From JAWKTT01 sp041398965 (GTDB lineage: Bacteria; Planctomycetota; Planctomycetia; Planctomycetales; Planctomycetaceae), in NCBI GenBank assembly GCA_041398965.1, contig JAWKTT010000006.1:62001-126000 (forward strand): 64,000 nt of DNA. The letters are read 5' to 3'. Below the pieces are notes generated by a model. The model was not told the DNA's origin, ran no database searches, and worked only from the letters and a program-made list of their open reading frames with translations. The first letter of the stretch is position 1; each line of letters begins with the position of its first letter. The position numbers were made by a program, and so were the translations under genes. Positions 10,298 to 18,881 of the stretch are shown piece after piece.

Positions 10298-11911
10298 ATG
10301 CATAAGCTATGGCCCGCTCTGTTAGTGACGTTTGTGCTTCTGATTGCGATGTACGGACTAAGCTGGTCACAGCCTGTCTCCGACGCGAAGGGCACCTCTC
10401 CAAAGTTGGCACGCGGCGTGGTCTTTCACGACGCCAACGGCAACCGCGTCCGCGACGCCGACGAGCAGCCACTGCCGGGGGTTCGGGTCTCAAACGGGTC
10501 TGAGATCGTTAAGACGAACGCCGAAGGACGTTACGAACTCCCTGTGACCGATGACACGATTCTCTTTGTCATCAAACCGAGTGGCTGGCAGGTGCCGATG
10601 AGTGCCGACCAACTTCCCCAGTTCTACTACATCCATAAGCCGAATGGTTCGCCGGCGTCGCGGTATCCGGGGGTGGCACCGACCGGTCCGCTCCCCGAGT
10701 CGGTCGACTTCGCGCTGACTCCCAATGCCGAACCGGAAACATTTCGTGCGCTCTTTTTCGGCGACCCGCAACCTCGCGATCAGAAAGAAGTCGACTGGAT
10801 TTCGCACGATGTCATCGAGGAACTCATCGGTACCGATGCCTCGTTCGGCGTCACTCTGGGAGATATCGCATTTGATGACTTGAGGACCTTCGAAGCACTA
10901 AACCATAGTGTCGCGATGCTCGGCATTCCGTGGTACAACGTTATCGGGAATCACGATATTAACTATGACGCAAGAAGTCGGCAGCATGCCAATGAAACCT
11001 ATGAAAGAGTCTATGGGCCTTCATGGTATTCCTTCGATTATGGGAAGGTTCACTTTGTTGTCGTGGACGATATTGAATGGACAATTAATCCGTCGACAGG
11101 CAAGGGGCGATACGTCGGGGGGATTGGTGAAGATCAGCTAGCATTCATTAAAAACGATCTCGCGGGGATTCCCGAAGATCAGCTGGTTGTGCTGATGATG
11201 CACATTCCGTTGACGGGAGTAAACGATCGGCATGGATTGTACCGACTCATCGAATCTCGCCCCTTTTGTATCTCAATCTCTGGCCACACTCACACACACG
11301 AACATGTTTGGATAACGAAAGCCGATGGCTGGCAAGGGCCCGAGCCGCATCACCATATCGTCAACGTTACCGTCTGTGGCAGTTGGTGGAGTGGGGCGTT
11401 GGACGAACGAGGGATTCCACATTCGACAATGTCCGACGGCGGTCCGAATGGTTATTCGATTATGACATTCGATGGGACGAAATATCAGTTGGACTATAAG
11501 GCGGCTGGTCGACCGGCTGATTATCAGATGGAGCTAGATGCGCCCGAGGTAATTACGTCTGCTGCGTCGGCAGAGACTTTCTTGTATGCCAATATCTTTA
11601 ATGGTTCCGAGAAGTCGACCGTCGCCATGAGGGTGGGGAACAACGATGCAGCCTGGTTGCCAATGACCAAGGTCAACGAAGTCGATCCGAAATACCAAGC
11701 GGTTTATGAACGCGAAGAGGCGATTCTCGCAGGGTCAGCGGCGTTTCGTAAGTTGCCGAAGCCCGGACGTTCGACGCATCTCTGGAAGGCCAATCTCCCC
11801 GCGGACTTGCCAGTTGGACTGCACTCCATCACGGTCCGAACGACCGATCTCTGGGGTCGGACTTACGAGTCGGTTCGCTCGATTCGAGTCGTCCCCGCCG
11901 AGATGCCGTGA
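10298..11911 (+). CDS. Calcineurin-like phosphoesterase with N-terminal beta-sandwich domain
   Basis: Exported metallophosphoesterase of about 537 residues. After a signal anchor (LLVTFVLLIAMYGLSW) comes an SdrD-B/MetallophosN-like domain (GVVFHDANGNRVRDADEQ ... NAEGRYELPV). The catalytic domain at about 145-370 retains all five canonical motifs: FFGDPQPRD, VTLGDIAFDD, VIGNHDINY, MMHIPL and SGHTHTHEH. The C-terminal third matches the MetallophosC-type beta domain that ends these proteins. The substrate cannot be read from sequence; relatives act on phosphoesters in the periplasm. An in-frame TTG six bases upstream (10292) is an alternative start, and a GGAAGG lies upstream of both. Confidence 0.87.
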   Translation: MHKLWPALLVTFVLLIAMYGLSWSQPVSDAKGTSPKLARGVVFHDANGNRVRDADEQPLPGVRVSNGSEIVKTNAEGRYELPVTDDTILFVIKPSGWQVPMSADQLPQFYYIHKPNGSPASRYPGVAPTGPLPESVDFALTPNAEPETFRALFFGDPQPRDQKEVDWISHDVIEELIGTDASFGVTLGDIAFDDLRTFEALNHSVAMLGIPWYNVIGNHDINYDARSRQHANETYERVYGPSWYSFDYGKVHFVVVDDIEWTINPSTGKGRYVGGIGEDQLAFIKNDLAGIPEDQLVVLMMHIPLTGVNDRHGLYRLIESRPFCISISGHTHTHEHVWITKADGWQGPEPHHHIVNVTVCGSWWSGALDERGIPHSTMSDGGPNGYSIMTFDGTKYQLDYKAAGRPADYQMELDAPEVITSAASAETFLYANIFNGSEKSTVAMRVGNNDAAWLPMTKVNEVDPKYQAVYEREEAILAGSAAFRKLPKPGRSTHLWKANLPADLPVGLHSITVRTTDLWGRTYESVRSIRVVPAEMP

Positions 11912-11955
11912 GTTGCGGTGTTGTTTCTGTTGATTGTCCAGTTGAGGTATGAAAC

Positions 11956-12483
11956 GTGAGTCTCCCGTTGTCGGCTGCCTTCGAATTCTGTCCGCGCTGC
12001 GGGGTGAAGGTTGCCACTCCGGGGCGAAACCCCTTGGTTTGCACAGCGTGTGATTACCGTCATTTCTTCGGCCCGGTTGGAGCCGTGGCGGGAGTGCTGG
12101 AGACGGGACGTCAGTCGAGGGAAGTGCTGTTGCTTCGTCGCGGGCATGATCCTGGACGGGGACTGTTCGGTTTGCCGGGAGGTTTCGTCGACACGGGAGA
12201 GTCAGCTGAGCAAGCCTTGAGTCGCGAAGTCTTGGAAGAGACGAATCTCGTCGTCACGAGTACCGAGTTTCTTGCGTCGGCTCCGAATGAATACGACTAC
12301 CGTGGCGTTGTCATTCCAGTGCTCGATCTCTTCTTTGTTGTCCGGGTCGAGTCCCTCGCCCCGCTAAAGGCTCAGCCGGGCGAAATCGAAGGCTTCGTGC
12401 TCGAGCAAGCTGACAACGTTTCGCTCGACGAATTCGCCTTCGAGTCCCACCGTATCGCCCTTCGACGGTATCTGTCGAGGTGA
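11956..12483 (+). CDS. Nudix hydrolase with N-terminal zinc ribbon
   Basis: 175 residues. A zinc ribbon (CPRCG ... CTACDYRHF) occupies residues 12-37, as in NadC/NudC-like and ADP-ribose-type Nudix proteins. The Nudix box at about 75-97 reads GGFVDTGESAEQALSREVLEE and supplies the RExxEE core. The Gly that normally follows EEx is Asn (EETNL), a mild deviation. It would hydrolyse a nucleoside diphosphate linked to another moiety in the cytoplasm; the substrate is not predictable. The start is GTG, 44 bases after the phosphoesterase stop, with a GAGG upstream. The gene is convergent with the downstream membrane-protein gene. Confidence 0.88.
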   Translation: MSLPLSAAFEFCPRCGVKVATPGRNPLVCTACDYRHFFGPVGAVAGVLETGRQSREVLLLRRGHDPGRGLFGLPGGFVDTGESAEQALSREVLEETNLVVTSTEFLASAPNEYDYRGVVIPVLDLFFVVRVESLAPLKAQPGEIEGFVLEQADNVSLDEFAFESHRIALRRYLSR

Positions 12484-12595
12484 TGACGCAGTTTTTCTGC
12501 GGTCTGTGTGGCCCACATTCCTGTCCGTCAAGTTAAAGGGGGACCTTGACGTACCAGGATTCCGCTTGTTTGGCGTGACGGTCTCTTTCGTGGCG

Positions 12596-13141
12596 TCAGG
12601 TGGTTGGCCAGAGGGAGGCGAAGAGGGCCGCGGCGATGAGACTGTACACGATCGACTCGATGATGTGTCCGGTGATGCGACAGCGGAACCAGATGGCGTG
12701 CTGTGTGATCGATGCAATGAGCCCGAGCAGGCTCGCGGTCGCCACGAAGCGAAAGAGTTGCAGAAATTCTGCCCCGTTCGGGAAGGCGATGGTGGCGAGA
12801 TAGCCGACGGTAAAGTTCACCGCTAAGAAGTAAAGCATGGTGAGGGCGAGGTTGCGACCCATGTTCGTGAGCGGAAAGATTGAGAGAACGCCGCGTGGCC
12901 CTGCTTTCCACTTCGCTTGAAACTCGTCCGATTGCATTTCGGCTGAGGTCTGCGCCATGGGGAACATGTAGTTCCCGACGGGGAGATTCAGTTCGCCGTT
13001 TCGCTTCAGGAATTCTGCTTCGTCGGGGAGTTGTCCCCAGTCAGCCTTGTGAAGTTGCAAAATCATCCAGGAAAGGAAGCTGACGAAGAACATCGCGATG
13101 GACGCGAGCAGAATCGGGAGCCAAAGAGCGAGGACGTTCAT
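12596..13141 (-). CDS. Small integral membrane protein of unknown function
   Basis: 181 residues starting at MNVLALWLP. An upstream in-frame start at 13216 would add 25 residues lacking membrane-protein character. Four hydrophobic segments are visible: LPILLASIAMFFVSFLSW near the start, LTMLYFLAVNFTVGYLATIAF, LFRFVATASLLGLIASI, and IIESIVYSLIAAALFASL at the C-terminus. A conserved-looking soluble loop after the first segment contains LNLPVGNYMFPM. No family is recognised. It is convergent with the Nudix gene, and the csrA regulatory region lies upstream. Confidence 0.72.
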   Translation of the reverse strand: MNVLALWLPILLASIAMFFVSFLSWMILQLHKADWGQLPDEAEFLKRNGELNLPVGNYMFPMAQTSAEMQSDEFQAKWKAGPRGVLSIFPLTNMGRNLALTMLYFLAVNFTVGYLATIAFPNGAEFLQLFRFVATASLLGLIASITQHAIWFRCRITGHIIESIVYSLIAAALFASLWPTT

Positions 13142-13306
13142 GCTGGGGCCTGCTGGAGTTTGAGGATTATTCGGACTCGGGAGTCGTGCCGAGCAATGAG
13201 ATTGTAATCCTTGCACGGTCCGCTGGCGACGACGGGCATTCAGGGAGAATCTTGTCGATCCTGCTGGAATGAGCGGGGTTCCATCGCGGCGATGGGGGAC
13301 GGATCG

Positions 13307-13567
13307 TGTGAAGTGTCACGAAGTGTCGTGTTCATAGTGATTATTGTCAATATTACGCGCCATCACAGTGAGTTTTTCGAGTCGAGGAGCGGGGCGTCAA
13401 CGTCCAAAAACTGGGGTTGACAGCGGTTTTTTAACTCCTTTCGGCAACGCGGAGGAGGTTTGCAAAGTTTCCCTAAAGTCTGCGGCAGACTCTGCCGCAA
13501 CTAGATATTCTAACGATGTGAAATATTTCTAAAACGCTGTGTAGTAACGAGATGTGAAGTGTCACGA
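13307..13567. repeat. 15-bp direct repeat upstream of csrA (two copies)
   Basis: TGTGAAGTGTCACGA occurs at 13307-13321 and identically at 13553-13567. Each copy contains an imperfect inverted repeat (GTGA-N4-TCAC), as expected for a dimeric DNA-binding protein. The second copy ends 18 bases before the sigma-54 element; the first is about 265 bases upstream of it. These are candidate regulator sites. Confidence 0.6.
13481..13499. promoter_or_regulatory. Perfect 9-bp palindrome, candidate upstream activating site
   Basis: TGCGGCAGA-C-TCTGCCGCA is a perfect inverted repeat centred at 13490, about 97 bases upstream of the -24 element of the sigma-54 promoter. That is the usual distance for an NtrC-type enhancer-binding protein. 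It has no T-run, so a terminator is unlikely. The binding protein is unknown. Confidence 0.55.
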
Positions 13568-13584
13568 GGATTGTCTTCTGTTGA

Positions 13585-13601
13585 TTGGCACGATGGTTGC
13601 T
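13585..13601 (+). promoter_or_regulatory. Sigma-54 (-24/-12) promoter of csrA
   Basis: TTGGCACGATGGTTGCT matches the sigma-54 consensus YTGGCACG-N4-TTGCW exactly. The GG and GC dinucleotides (13587-13588 and 13599-13600) have the required ten-base spacing. Transcription would begin near 13612, leaving an untranslated leader of about 100 bases before csrA. Sigma-54 promoters need an ATP-dependent activator; candidate upstream sites are annotated separately. Confidence 0.8.
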
Positions 13602-13714
13602 TTAGTTCTTTCTCGTGGACGGCAAGCGGATGTCAAACTGATCTGATGAGAACAGTTGTCCGCCCGTCAGTGATTCACACTGAACCGATTAATCCAAGGA
13701 AAAGGAGCTTAGCC

Positions 13715-13939
13715 ATGTTAGTCCTCACTCGCAAAGAAAACGAAACCATTCAGATTGGTGACTCGATTGTAATCAAGGTGATTCAGACTGGTCGCGGTAA
13801 GTGTAAGATCGGAATCGAAGCCCCCGGCCACATCCGAGTGATGCGGGGCGAACTTGGAGCCATCGTTGAGACCTTGGTAGACCGCCAGCGCAGCGAACGG
13901 ATTGTCGAGGTCGAACAGGGGTGTCCTGTCGCTCACTAG
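13715..13939 (+). CDS. csrA: Carbon storage regulator CsrA
   Basis: 74-residue RNA-binding translational regulator that recognises GGA motifs in mRNA leaders. The N-terminus MLVLTRKENETIQIGDSIVI is the hallmark of the family, as is IEAPGHIRVMRGEL (usually APxxVxVxRxEV). The frame extends upstream to 13559, but the ATG at 13715 is preceded by AAGGAG and gives the canonical length. It lies behind a consensus sigma-54 promoter and about 110 bases upstream of an exported S41 protease, possibly in one transcript. His in APGHIRV replaces the more usual Lys/Glu but is not unusual for planctomycetes. Confidence 0.95.
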   Translation: MLVLTRKENETIQIGDSIVIKVIQTGRGKCKIGIEAPGHIRVMRGELGAIVETLVDRQRSERIVEVEQGCPVAH

Positions 13940-14052
13940 TCCGCAACACGGGGCCCGAACCTGACCATCCGCAGACGAATGAATCGGATGAAATCCAACC
14001 TGCAACACCACTCAAGAAACTTACACAAATCATGTCTGTGAAAGGACGCATC

Positions 14053-16242
14053 ATGAAGACCTCAAAGACCATCATCGTACGGTCACTGACCACTCTAGCC
14101 GCTTCTCTACTGGTGGCCATCGCCCCGCTCTGTGCAGCCGACCGCAGCGAAGTCCGCGTCGCTCTGCTTCCAGGAGCCGGGAGCGGGACCCAACAGCAAG
14201 CCGCGACCCCTTATGACTACAGCACCCCGAGTTACAACGTTAACCCGGCCTACAACGTGGCCCCCCAGTACCAGAGCTTTCCTCAGTACAACACGACCCC
14301 ACAGTACAATGTTAATACGCAGTACACCCCTGCTCCGGCATGGGGACTAGGGGCAGGTTACGGTCTGCAACAGCCCGGGGCTCCTGCTGGTTGTGCCAAC
14401 GGACAGTGCTCCCCCTACGGCTACGGCCAACAGGGAAGCCCGCAGTCGATGCCGGTTCAGCCTTACTTGAACCAGAATCAAGGTCAGGCACAGTACCAGT
14501 ATCAGCCACAACAACAGAATCAGGTGCAGCGGTTTACTCCGCAGGGGGGCCTCAGCAGTGACGCACGGCTTCGTGATCGATGGAATACTCAGCCGGGGTT
14601 CGCTCCCGGAATGGGAAGCCCTTACGGCACAGAGTTGACGAACCTCCCAGTGAACTCGGGGACGAACTTTGCCCCGAACTGGAACTGGAATGCAACGCCT
14701 GTTCAGCCTGCCGGTTACTCGCAGCCAAACATTTACCAACCGACTCAATACCAGAACATCCCAGTGCAGCCGAGCGTTCCTCAGGTGAACGAAGTCGAAT
14801 CCATCGGGACGAAGCTGACCATGCGATATCAGAACCCGAACATGTTGGACTTCTTGTCACGGACCAATTTCAATCAGACGATGACCCTGTACTCGGAAGC
14901 CTCGCGATTGATTGATAGCCGTCACGTTAGCCCACCCTCCTACGAAGTACGGACACGTCAAGCGGTGAACAACTTGATTTTGGCTCTGGAGAACCCTGCG
15001 TTTCTGCAAGCGTCGGGTGTCAGCCCGAACCCACAGTTGATTGCTTCGACTCAGCAGGAGTTGTACGGACTCTTGCAGTCGCAGGCTCCTCGAACGGCAA
15101 ACGAATCGATCGGTCTGATGCAGTGGGCAGCCGACTTGGCGAATCAACGACTCGGAATTCGGAAGGAAGCGATTGCACTGGAATATCTGAATGCCTCGCT
15201 GGACTCACTCGACAAGTACTCTGCGTTCGTTCCAACGCGGAGCGGATCGTCGGCCATGCTGGATGTCGAACTGATGCAGACAGCCGGACTGGAAGAGAAC
15301 ATCGTCGGTGTCGGCGTCGAACTGAAGGCCGACGAACGAGGAGCCCTGGTGATGGGGACCATCCCGAACGGTCCTGCCGCACAAGCTCGACTGATGAAAG
15401 GGGACGTTCTCGTCGGAATCGATGGCAAGAACCTCGCAGGACTGTCACTTTCCCAGGTGGCTGACATGATCTCCGGACCGATGGGAAGTACCGTCACCTT
15501 CCGAGTGTTGCGAGACAATCAGCAGTACACCGCATCGTTGCGACGCCAAAAAGTGTATGTCAGCAGTGTAGCCGATGCTCAGATGTTGAGTGCCGAAGTC
15601 GGATATGCTCGAGTTAAGCAGTTCTCCGAATCGACCGCAGAAGACTTGGAGAAGGCTCTGATGCCGATGTTTCAGAAAGGGATGAAGTCGATCGTGTTGG
15701 ACCTGCGGGGCAACCCCGGCGGCCTGTTGACGGAAGCGATACAACTTTCGGACATGTTTGTCCCCGCCGGACGGATCGTGGCCACCAAGGGACGCAATGC
15801 CGAAGACAACACCGACGAACGAGCCAAGTGGGAGAAGACCTGGTCACAGCCACTGGTGGTTCTAGTCGACGAGAACAGTGCCTCGGCGAGCGAAATCTTC
15901 GCAGCAGCGATCCAGGAAAATCAACGAGGAGTCATCGTTGGACGGACAACTTATGGCAAGGGGACTGTGCAGACACACTTCCCACTGTCGAGCGTCTCTG
16001 GAAACCTGAAGCTGACCACTGCCAAGTTCTACTCACCAGCCGGTCGAGAAATGGCGGGAAGCGGAGTGACCCCAGACGTCAACGTTCCTGCGGCTGCTCT
16101 GGGGACAACGTTTGCCACTCTCGATCGTGACACGGATGTTCAAGCCGCCATGAATACCCTCGCCCAAGGAACTCCAGCAACGCTGGCACAGCAAGCAGCG
16201 AGAAATCAACCACGCTACGACTTGTCACGCCTCGGAAACTGA
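14053..16242 (+). CDS. Exported S41-family C-terminal processing protease with PDZ domain
   Basis: About 729 residues from the ATG at 14053, chosen because AAAGGA lies seven bases upstream and a signal peptide (MKTSKTIIVRSL ... APLCAADRSE) follows directly; the open frame reaches back to 13921. Residues about 50-270 are low-complexity, rich in Tyr, Asn, Pro and Gln (YNVNPAYNVAPQYQ type repeats). A helical region, a PDZ domain (VGVGVELKADERGALV ... LVGIDGKNLAGLS) and the S41 domain follow. The catalytic serine is in ENSASASEIF and the lysine in TYGKGTVQ. Tail-specific proteases of this type process periplasmic proteins. A terminator follows directly. The Tyr/Asn-rich extension is unusual for CtpA-type proteases and may mediate cell-wall or surface association. 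Confidence 0.9.
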   Translation: MKTSKTIIVRSLTTLAASLLVAIAPLCAADRSEVRVALLPGAGSGTQQQAATPYDYSTPSYNVNPAYNVAPQYQSFPQYNTTPQYNVNTQYTPAPAWGLGAGYGLQQPGAPAGCANGQCSPYGYGQQGSPQSMPVQPYLNQNQGQAQYQYQPQQQNQVQRFTPQGGLSSDARLRDRWNTQPGFAPGMGSPYGTELTNLPVNSGTNFAPNWNWNATPVQPAGYSQPNIYQPTQYQNIPVQPSVPQVNEVESIGTKLTMRYQNPNMLDFLSRTNFNQTMTLYSEASRLIDSRHVSPPSYEVRTRQAVNNLILALENPAFLQASGVSPNPQLIASTQQELYGLLQSQAPRTANESIGLMQWAADLANQRLGIRKEAIALEYLNASLDSLDKYSAFVPTRSGSSAMLDVELMQTAGLEENIVGVGVELKADERGALVMGTIPNGPAAQARLMKGDVLVGIDGKNLAGLSLSQVADMISGPMGSTVTFRVLRDNQQYTASLRRQKVYVSSVADAQMLSAEVGYARVKQFSESTAEDLEKALMPMFQKGMKSIVLDLRGNPGGLLTEAIQLSDMFVPAGRIVATKGRNAEDNTDERAKWEKTWSQPLVVLVDENSASASEIFAAAIQENQRGVIVGRTTYGKGTVQTHFPLSSVSGNLKLTTAKFYSPAGREMAGSGVTPDVNVPAAALGTTFATLDRDTDVQAAMNTLAQGTPATLAQQAARNQPRYDLSRLGN

Positions 16243-16259
16243 TCTTCCGACACCCCATG

Positions 16260-16280
16260 CCGCCACTGACGGCGGTTTTT
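16260..16280 (+). terminator. Rho-independent terminator of the S41 protease gene
   Basis: Stem CCGCC/GGCGG with a six-base loop, followed by TTTTT, 18 bases after the protease stop codon. Confidence 0.85.
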
Positions 16281-16832
16281 CTTCCTCATCTTGAATCTCT
16301 TACCTTCGACGACTCTCTAAAAACGAACGCAGCCCGCACGAAGCACAACCCGATGTATCAATAAGACCAGTCGTCACGAAGACGCCTCGGTCTGTTTTCG
16401 TTTTTTGAGAGAGACAAAGTGTGTCTTACAGGCTGTGCAAACATTTCTGTCTGTGCAGATCCAATCAAGAGGGGAACGTCAGCCCCCTGACACCTTTGTG
16501 TTGAAGTCTTCAACATGAAATGTGTTTCTTGTGACGGAAGGGCGATCTTAAATAGCCGCGTAAGCGGCGGCAGCAAGATCGTGTCCGCGCTCTGCTGTCG
16601 CCGCTTCGCGGCTTGTTTCATTCAAGCAACCTTAATCCGCAGGCTTACGCCTGCGGCTACATGCTTTCGCCGCATACGGGGCTGTCGATGTTATCGAATA
16701 ACGGCAACCTGCAGGCGACCGTGTTGTCAACAATGACGTCACCTGTGGGTTGCGGCTAAACGATTTGCGCGACCCCTTTCAAGTGGCGATATGATGCTGT
16801 TGACACGAGGTTGCGACCGTATCGTCGCTCGA
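16281..16832. repeat. Intergenic region with REP-like palindromes
   Basis: No gene is recognised between the protease terminator and the convergent helicase gene. The centre holds a cluster of short GC palindromes: GCCGC-GTAA-GCGGC at 16555-16568, GCCGC-TTC-GCGGC at 16600-16612, and CCGCAGGC-TTAC-GCCTGCGG at 16637-16656. Such clusters resemble the dispersed palindromic repeats common between planctomycete genes. Confidence 0.65.
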
Positions 16833-18881
16833 CTACTCGGGTTCCCACTGCTCTTGGCCGTTGTCATAGATCAGGCGGCAGGTGGGGAGGCTTTCCAGGA
16901 AGAGGCGTCCGTAGCGCTTCGTCTTGACGCGGGGATCGAGAATGACGACCTGTCCGGTGTCGGACTTACGGCGAATGAGTCGGCCGAAGCCTTGTCGTAG
17001 TTTGATGCACGCTTCGGGAACCTGATAGTCCATGAAGGGGTTTCCGCCTCGTTCTTTGATCCGCTCGACCCGGGCTTCCAGCAGCGGGTGATCGGGAACG
17101 CTGAAGGGGAGCTTCGTGATGATGACGTTTTGCAGAGCGTCGCCGGGGACATCGACCCCTTGCCAGAAGCTCTCGGTGCCGAAAAGGACGGCTTGTCCAT
17201 CCTGTTGAAACCGTTCCAGCATTCGTGTTCGCGAGTCCCCTTCTCCCTGACACAGTAGCAGGAGATTCTGTGAAGCAAACCAACTGGTGAGTCGATTCGC
17301 ACATGCCTTGAGCATTCCATAGCTGGTGAACAAGACAAAGGCCCGCCCGCTGGTTTCCGTAACGTGTCGGCGGATGCGGTCGCAGACGGCGGACTCATAC
17401 TCCTTAGGTTGGACCGCTGGGTCGGGCATCCCCTCGGCGAGAATCAGCTTTACTTGTTTGCGATAATCAAAGGGGCTGCCGAGCTGTTGTTCGTTTGACT
17501 TTGTTAACCCGACCCGATCTCGGAAGAATTGAAAGTCCCGGCGACCGACGGCAAGAGTCGCCGACGTTAAGATGACGGTCTTCACCTTGTTAAATAGCTC
17601 ATCTCGCAAGACGGGTCCGATCTCGATGGGGGCACTGACGAGCTTTGTGTTCTGTTGCCGACCTGTGGATTGCTCGATCCAATAAACGCTGTCTGCCTCC
17701 TTCTGGCTTAACCAGCTATCGGTCGCGATCGAGAGTTGCAGCAGCCTTTCGCCTGCAGCTTTTAGTTCGATCTTCTGCCCTTCGTCTTTGAGTTCATCGG
17801 CCTCATCGGTCAGCATGCGACCGAGGTCGCGGAGGTCGGGGGAGAGGTGATTCGGAATGTCCAGAGGGCGACGAATGCGTCCATTCCCCGCAGCCTGTTG
17901 TGACGTCCGATGCGAGATGCTGTCAAAGAAGTCGGCCATCAATTGCCAAAGTCGCATGACCATCCGCTGGCCTTTGACCAGTTGATGTTGTACGAGGAGG
18001 CCTTTTCCCATCTTCTCGTTGAACAAGCGATTGAAGAAGTATCGAAACTGACCACTCGAAATGGCGAGTCCTAAATGGTCTGCGGCGACCGCTTCGAGCG
18101 TGTGTGCTTCGTCAAAAATGGCGACGTCGTAGTCGGGAAGCAGACTCGCTCCTTCGCGACGTAATGCTAAGTCGGAAAAAAAGAGAGCATGATTAACGAC
18201 GAGGATATTCGCGTTCCAGACTCGTCGACGGGCCTTGTAATAAAAACATTCATCATAGGTTGGGCAACTTCGGCCCAAACAGTTTCCATGCTCGCTTTTG
18301 ACATCGTCCCAGACATCGGGAAGCGGACGGAAACTGAGGTCGGCCAGGCTGCCGTCGGGGGTCTGTTTGACCCATTCGTTGATGTCTCGCATGTGCCGAG
18401 TCTCTTCGCCAAACTCGAGCAACGTCGCCCCTCGTTCGACGGCCCCTTTGAGTCGGCGTTTGCTCAGATAGTTTGATCGACCTTTGACAAGGACCGACGA
18501 GAATTCGACCGGCAGGACCGAGTTGAGAAACGGAATGTCACGATAGACGAGCTGTTCTTGTAGACTAATGGTGTGTGTACTGACGACGATGCGTTTCGGT
18601 TTTGGTCCGCGTCCTTTGGGGACTGGGGGCACCCCGAAAGGGCGCGGAGGTTGATCGGAAGATTCTTCGGGTATGGTCGCAGCTGCAAGGATCGCAGGGA
18701 CAAGGTACGCAAAACTCTTCCCGACGCCGGTCCCCGCTTCGACGACGAGGTGTGTCTCGTCAACGATCGCCTGCTGGACCTGCATCGCCATTTGCAGTTG
18801 TTCCGGGCGAACTTCGTAGTCGTGCAGTCGACGGGCGATCACACCTGACCGACCAAGTACCCCCTCTGTGTCGAGTGTCAT
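16833..18881 (-). CDS. DinG/XPD-type ATP-dependent DNA helicase
   Basis: 682 residues from an ATG that overlaps the upstream stop codon as ATGA, a sign of translational coupling; an in-frame ATG at 18911 is less likely. Superfamily 2 motifs are present: Walker A EAGTGVGKS, DEAH box in IFDEAHTLE, VILTSATL, LFGTESFWQGVDVPG and QGFGRLIRRKSD. Three cysteines of the iron-sulfur domain are seen (GNCLGRSCPTYDEC). The first one expected near NYLSKRRL is serine, so a complete four-Cys ligand set is not visible. Homologues unwind DNA 5'-3', often R-loops or damage intermediates. The partner gene upstream encodes an FHA-GAF-PP2C phosphatase. Assignment to the DinG-like group is firm; the exact role is not. 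Confidence 0.9.
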   Translation of the reverse strand: MTLDTEGVLGRSGVIARRLHDYEVRPEQLQMAMQVQQAIVDETHLVVEAGTGVGKSFAYLVPAILAAATIPEESSDQPPRPFGVPPVPKGRGPKPKRIVVSTHTISLQEQLVYRDIPFLNSVLPVEFSSVLVKGRSNYLSKRRLKGAVERGATLLEFGEETRHMRDINEWVKQTPDGSLADLSFRPLPDVWDDVKSEHGNCLGRSCPTYDECFYYKARRRVWNANILVVNHALFFSDLALRREGASLLPDYDVAIFDEAHTLEAVAADHLGLAISSGQFRYFFNRLFNEKMGKGLLVQHQLVKGQRMVMRLWQLMADFFDSISHRTSQQAAGNGRIRRPLDIPNHLSPDLRDLGRMLTDEADELKDEGQKIELKAAGERLLQLSIATDSWLSQKEADSVYWIEQSTGRQQNTKLVSAPIEIGPVLRDELFNKVKTVILTSATLAVGRRDFQFFRDRVGLTKSNEQQLGSPFDYRKQVKLILAEGMPDPAVQPKEYESAVCDRIRRHVTETSGRAFVLFTSYGMLKACANRLTSWFASQNLLLLCQGEGDSRTRMLERFQQDGQAVLFGTESFWQGVDVPGDALQNVIITKLPFSVPDHPLLEARVERIKERGGNPFMDYQVPEACIKLRQGFGRLIRRKSDTGQVVILDPRVKTKRYGRLFLESLPTCRLIYDNGQEQWEPE

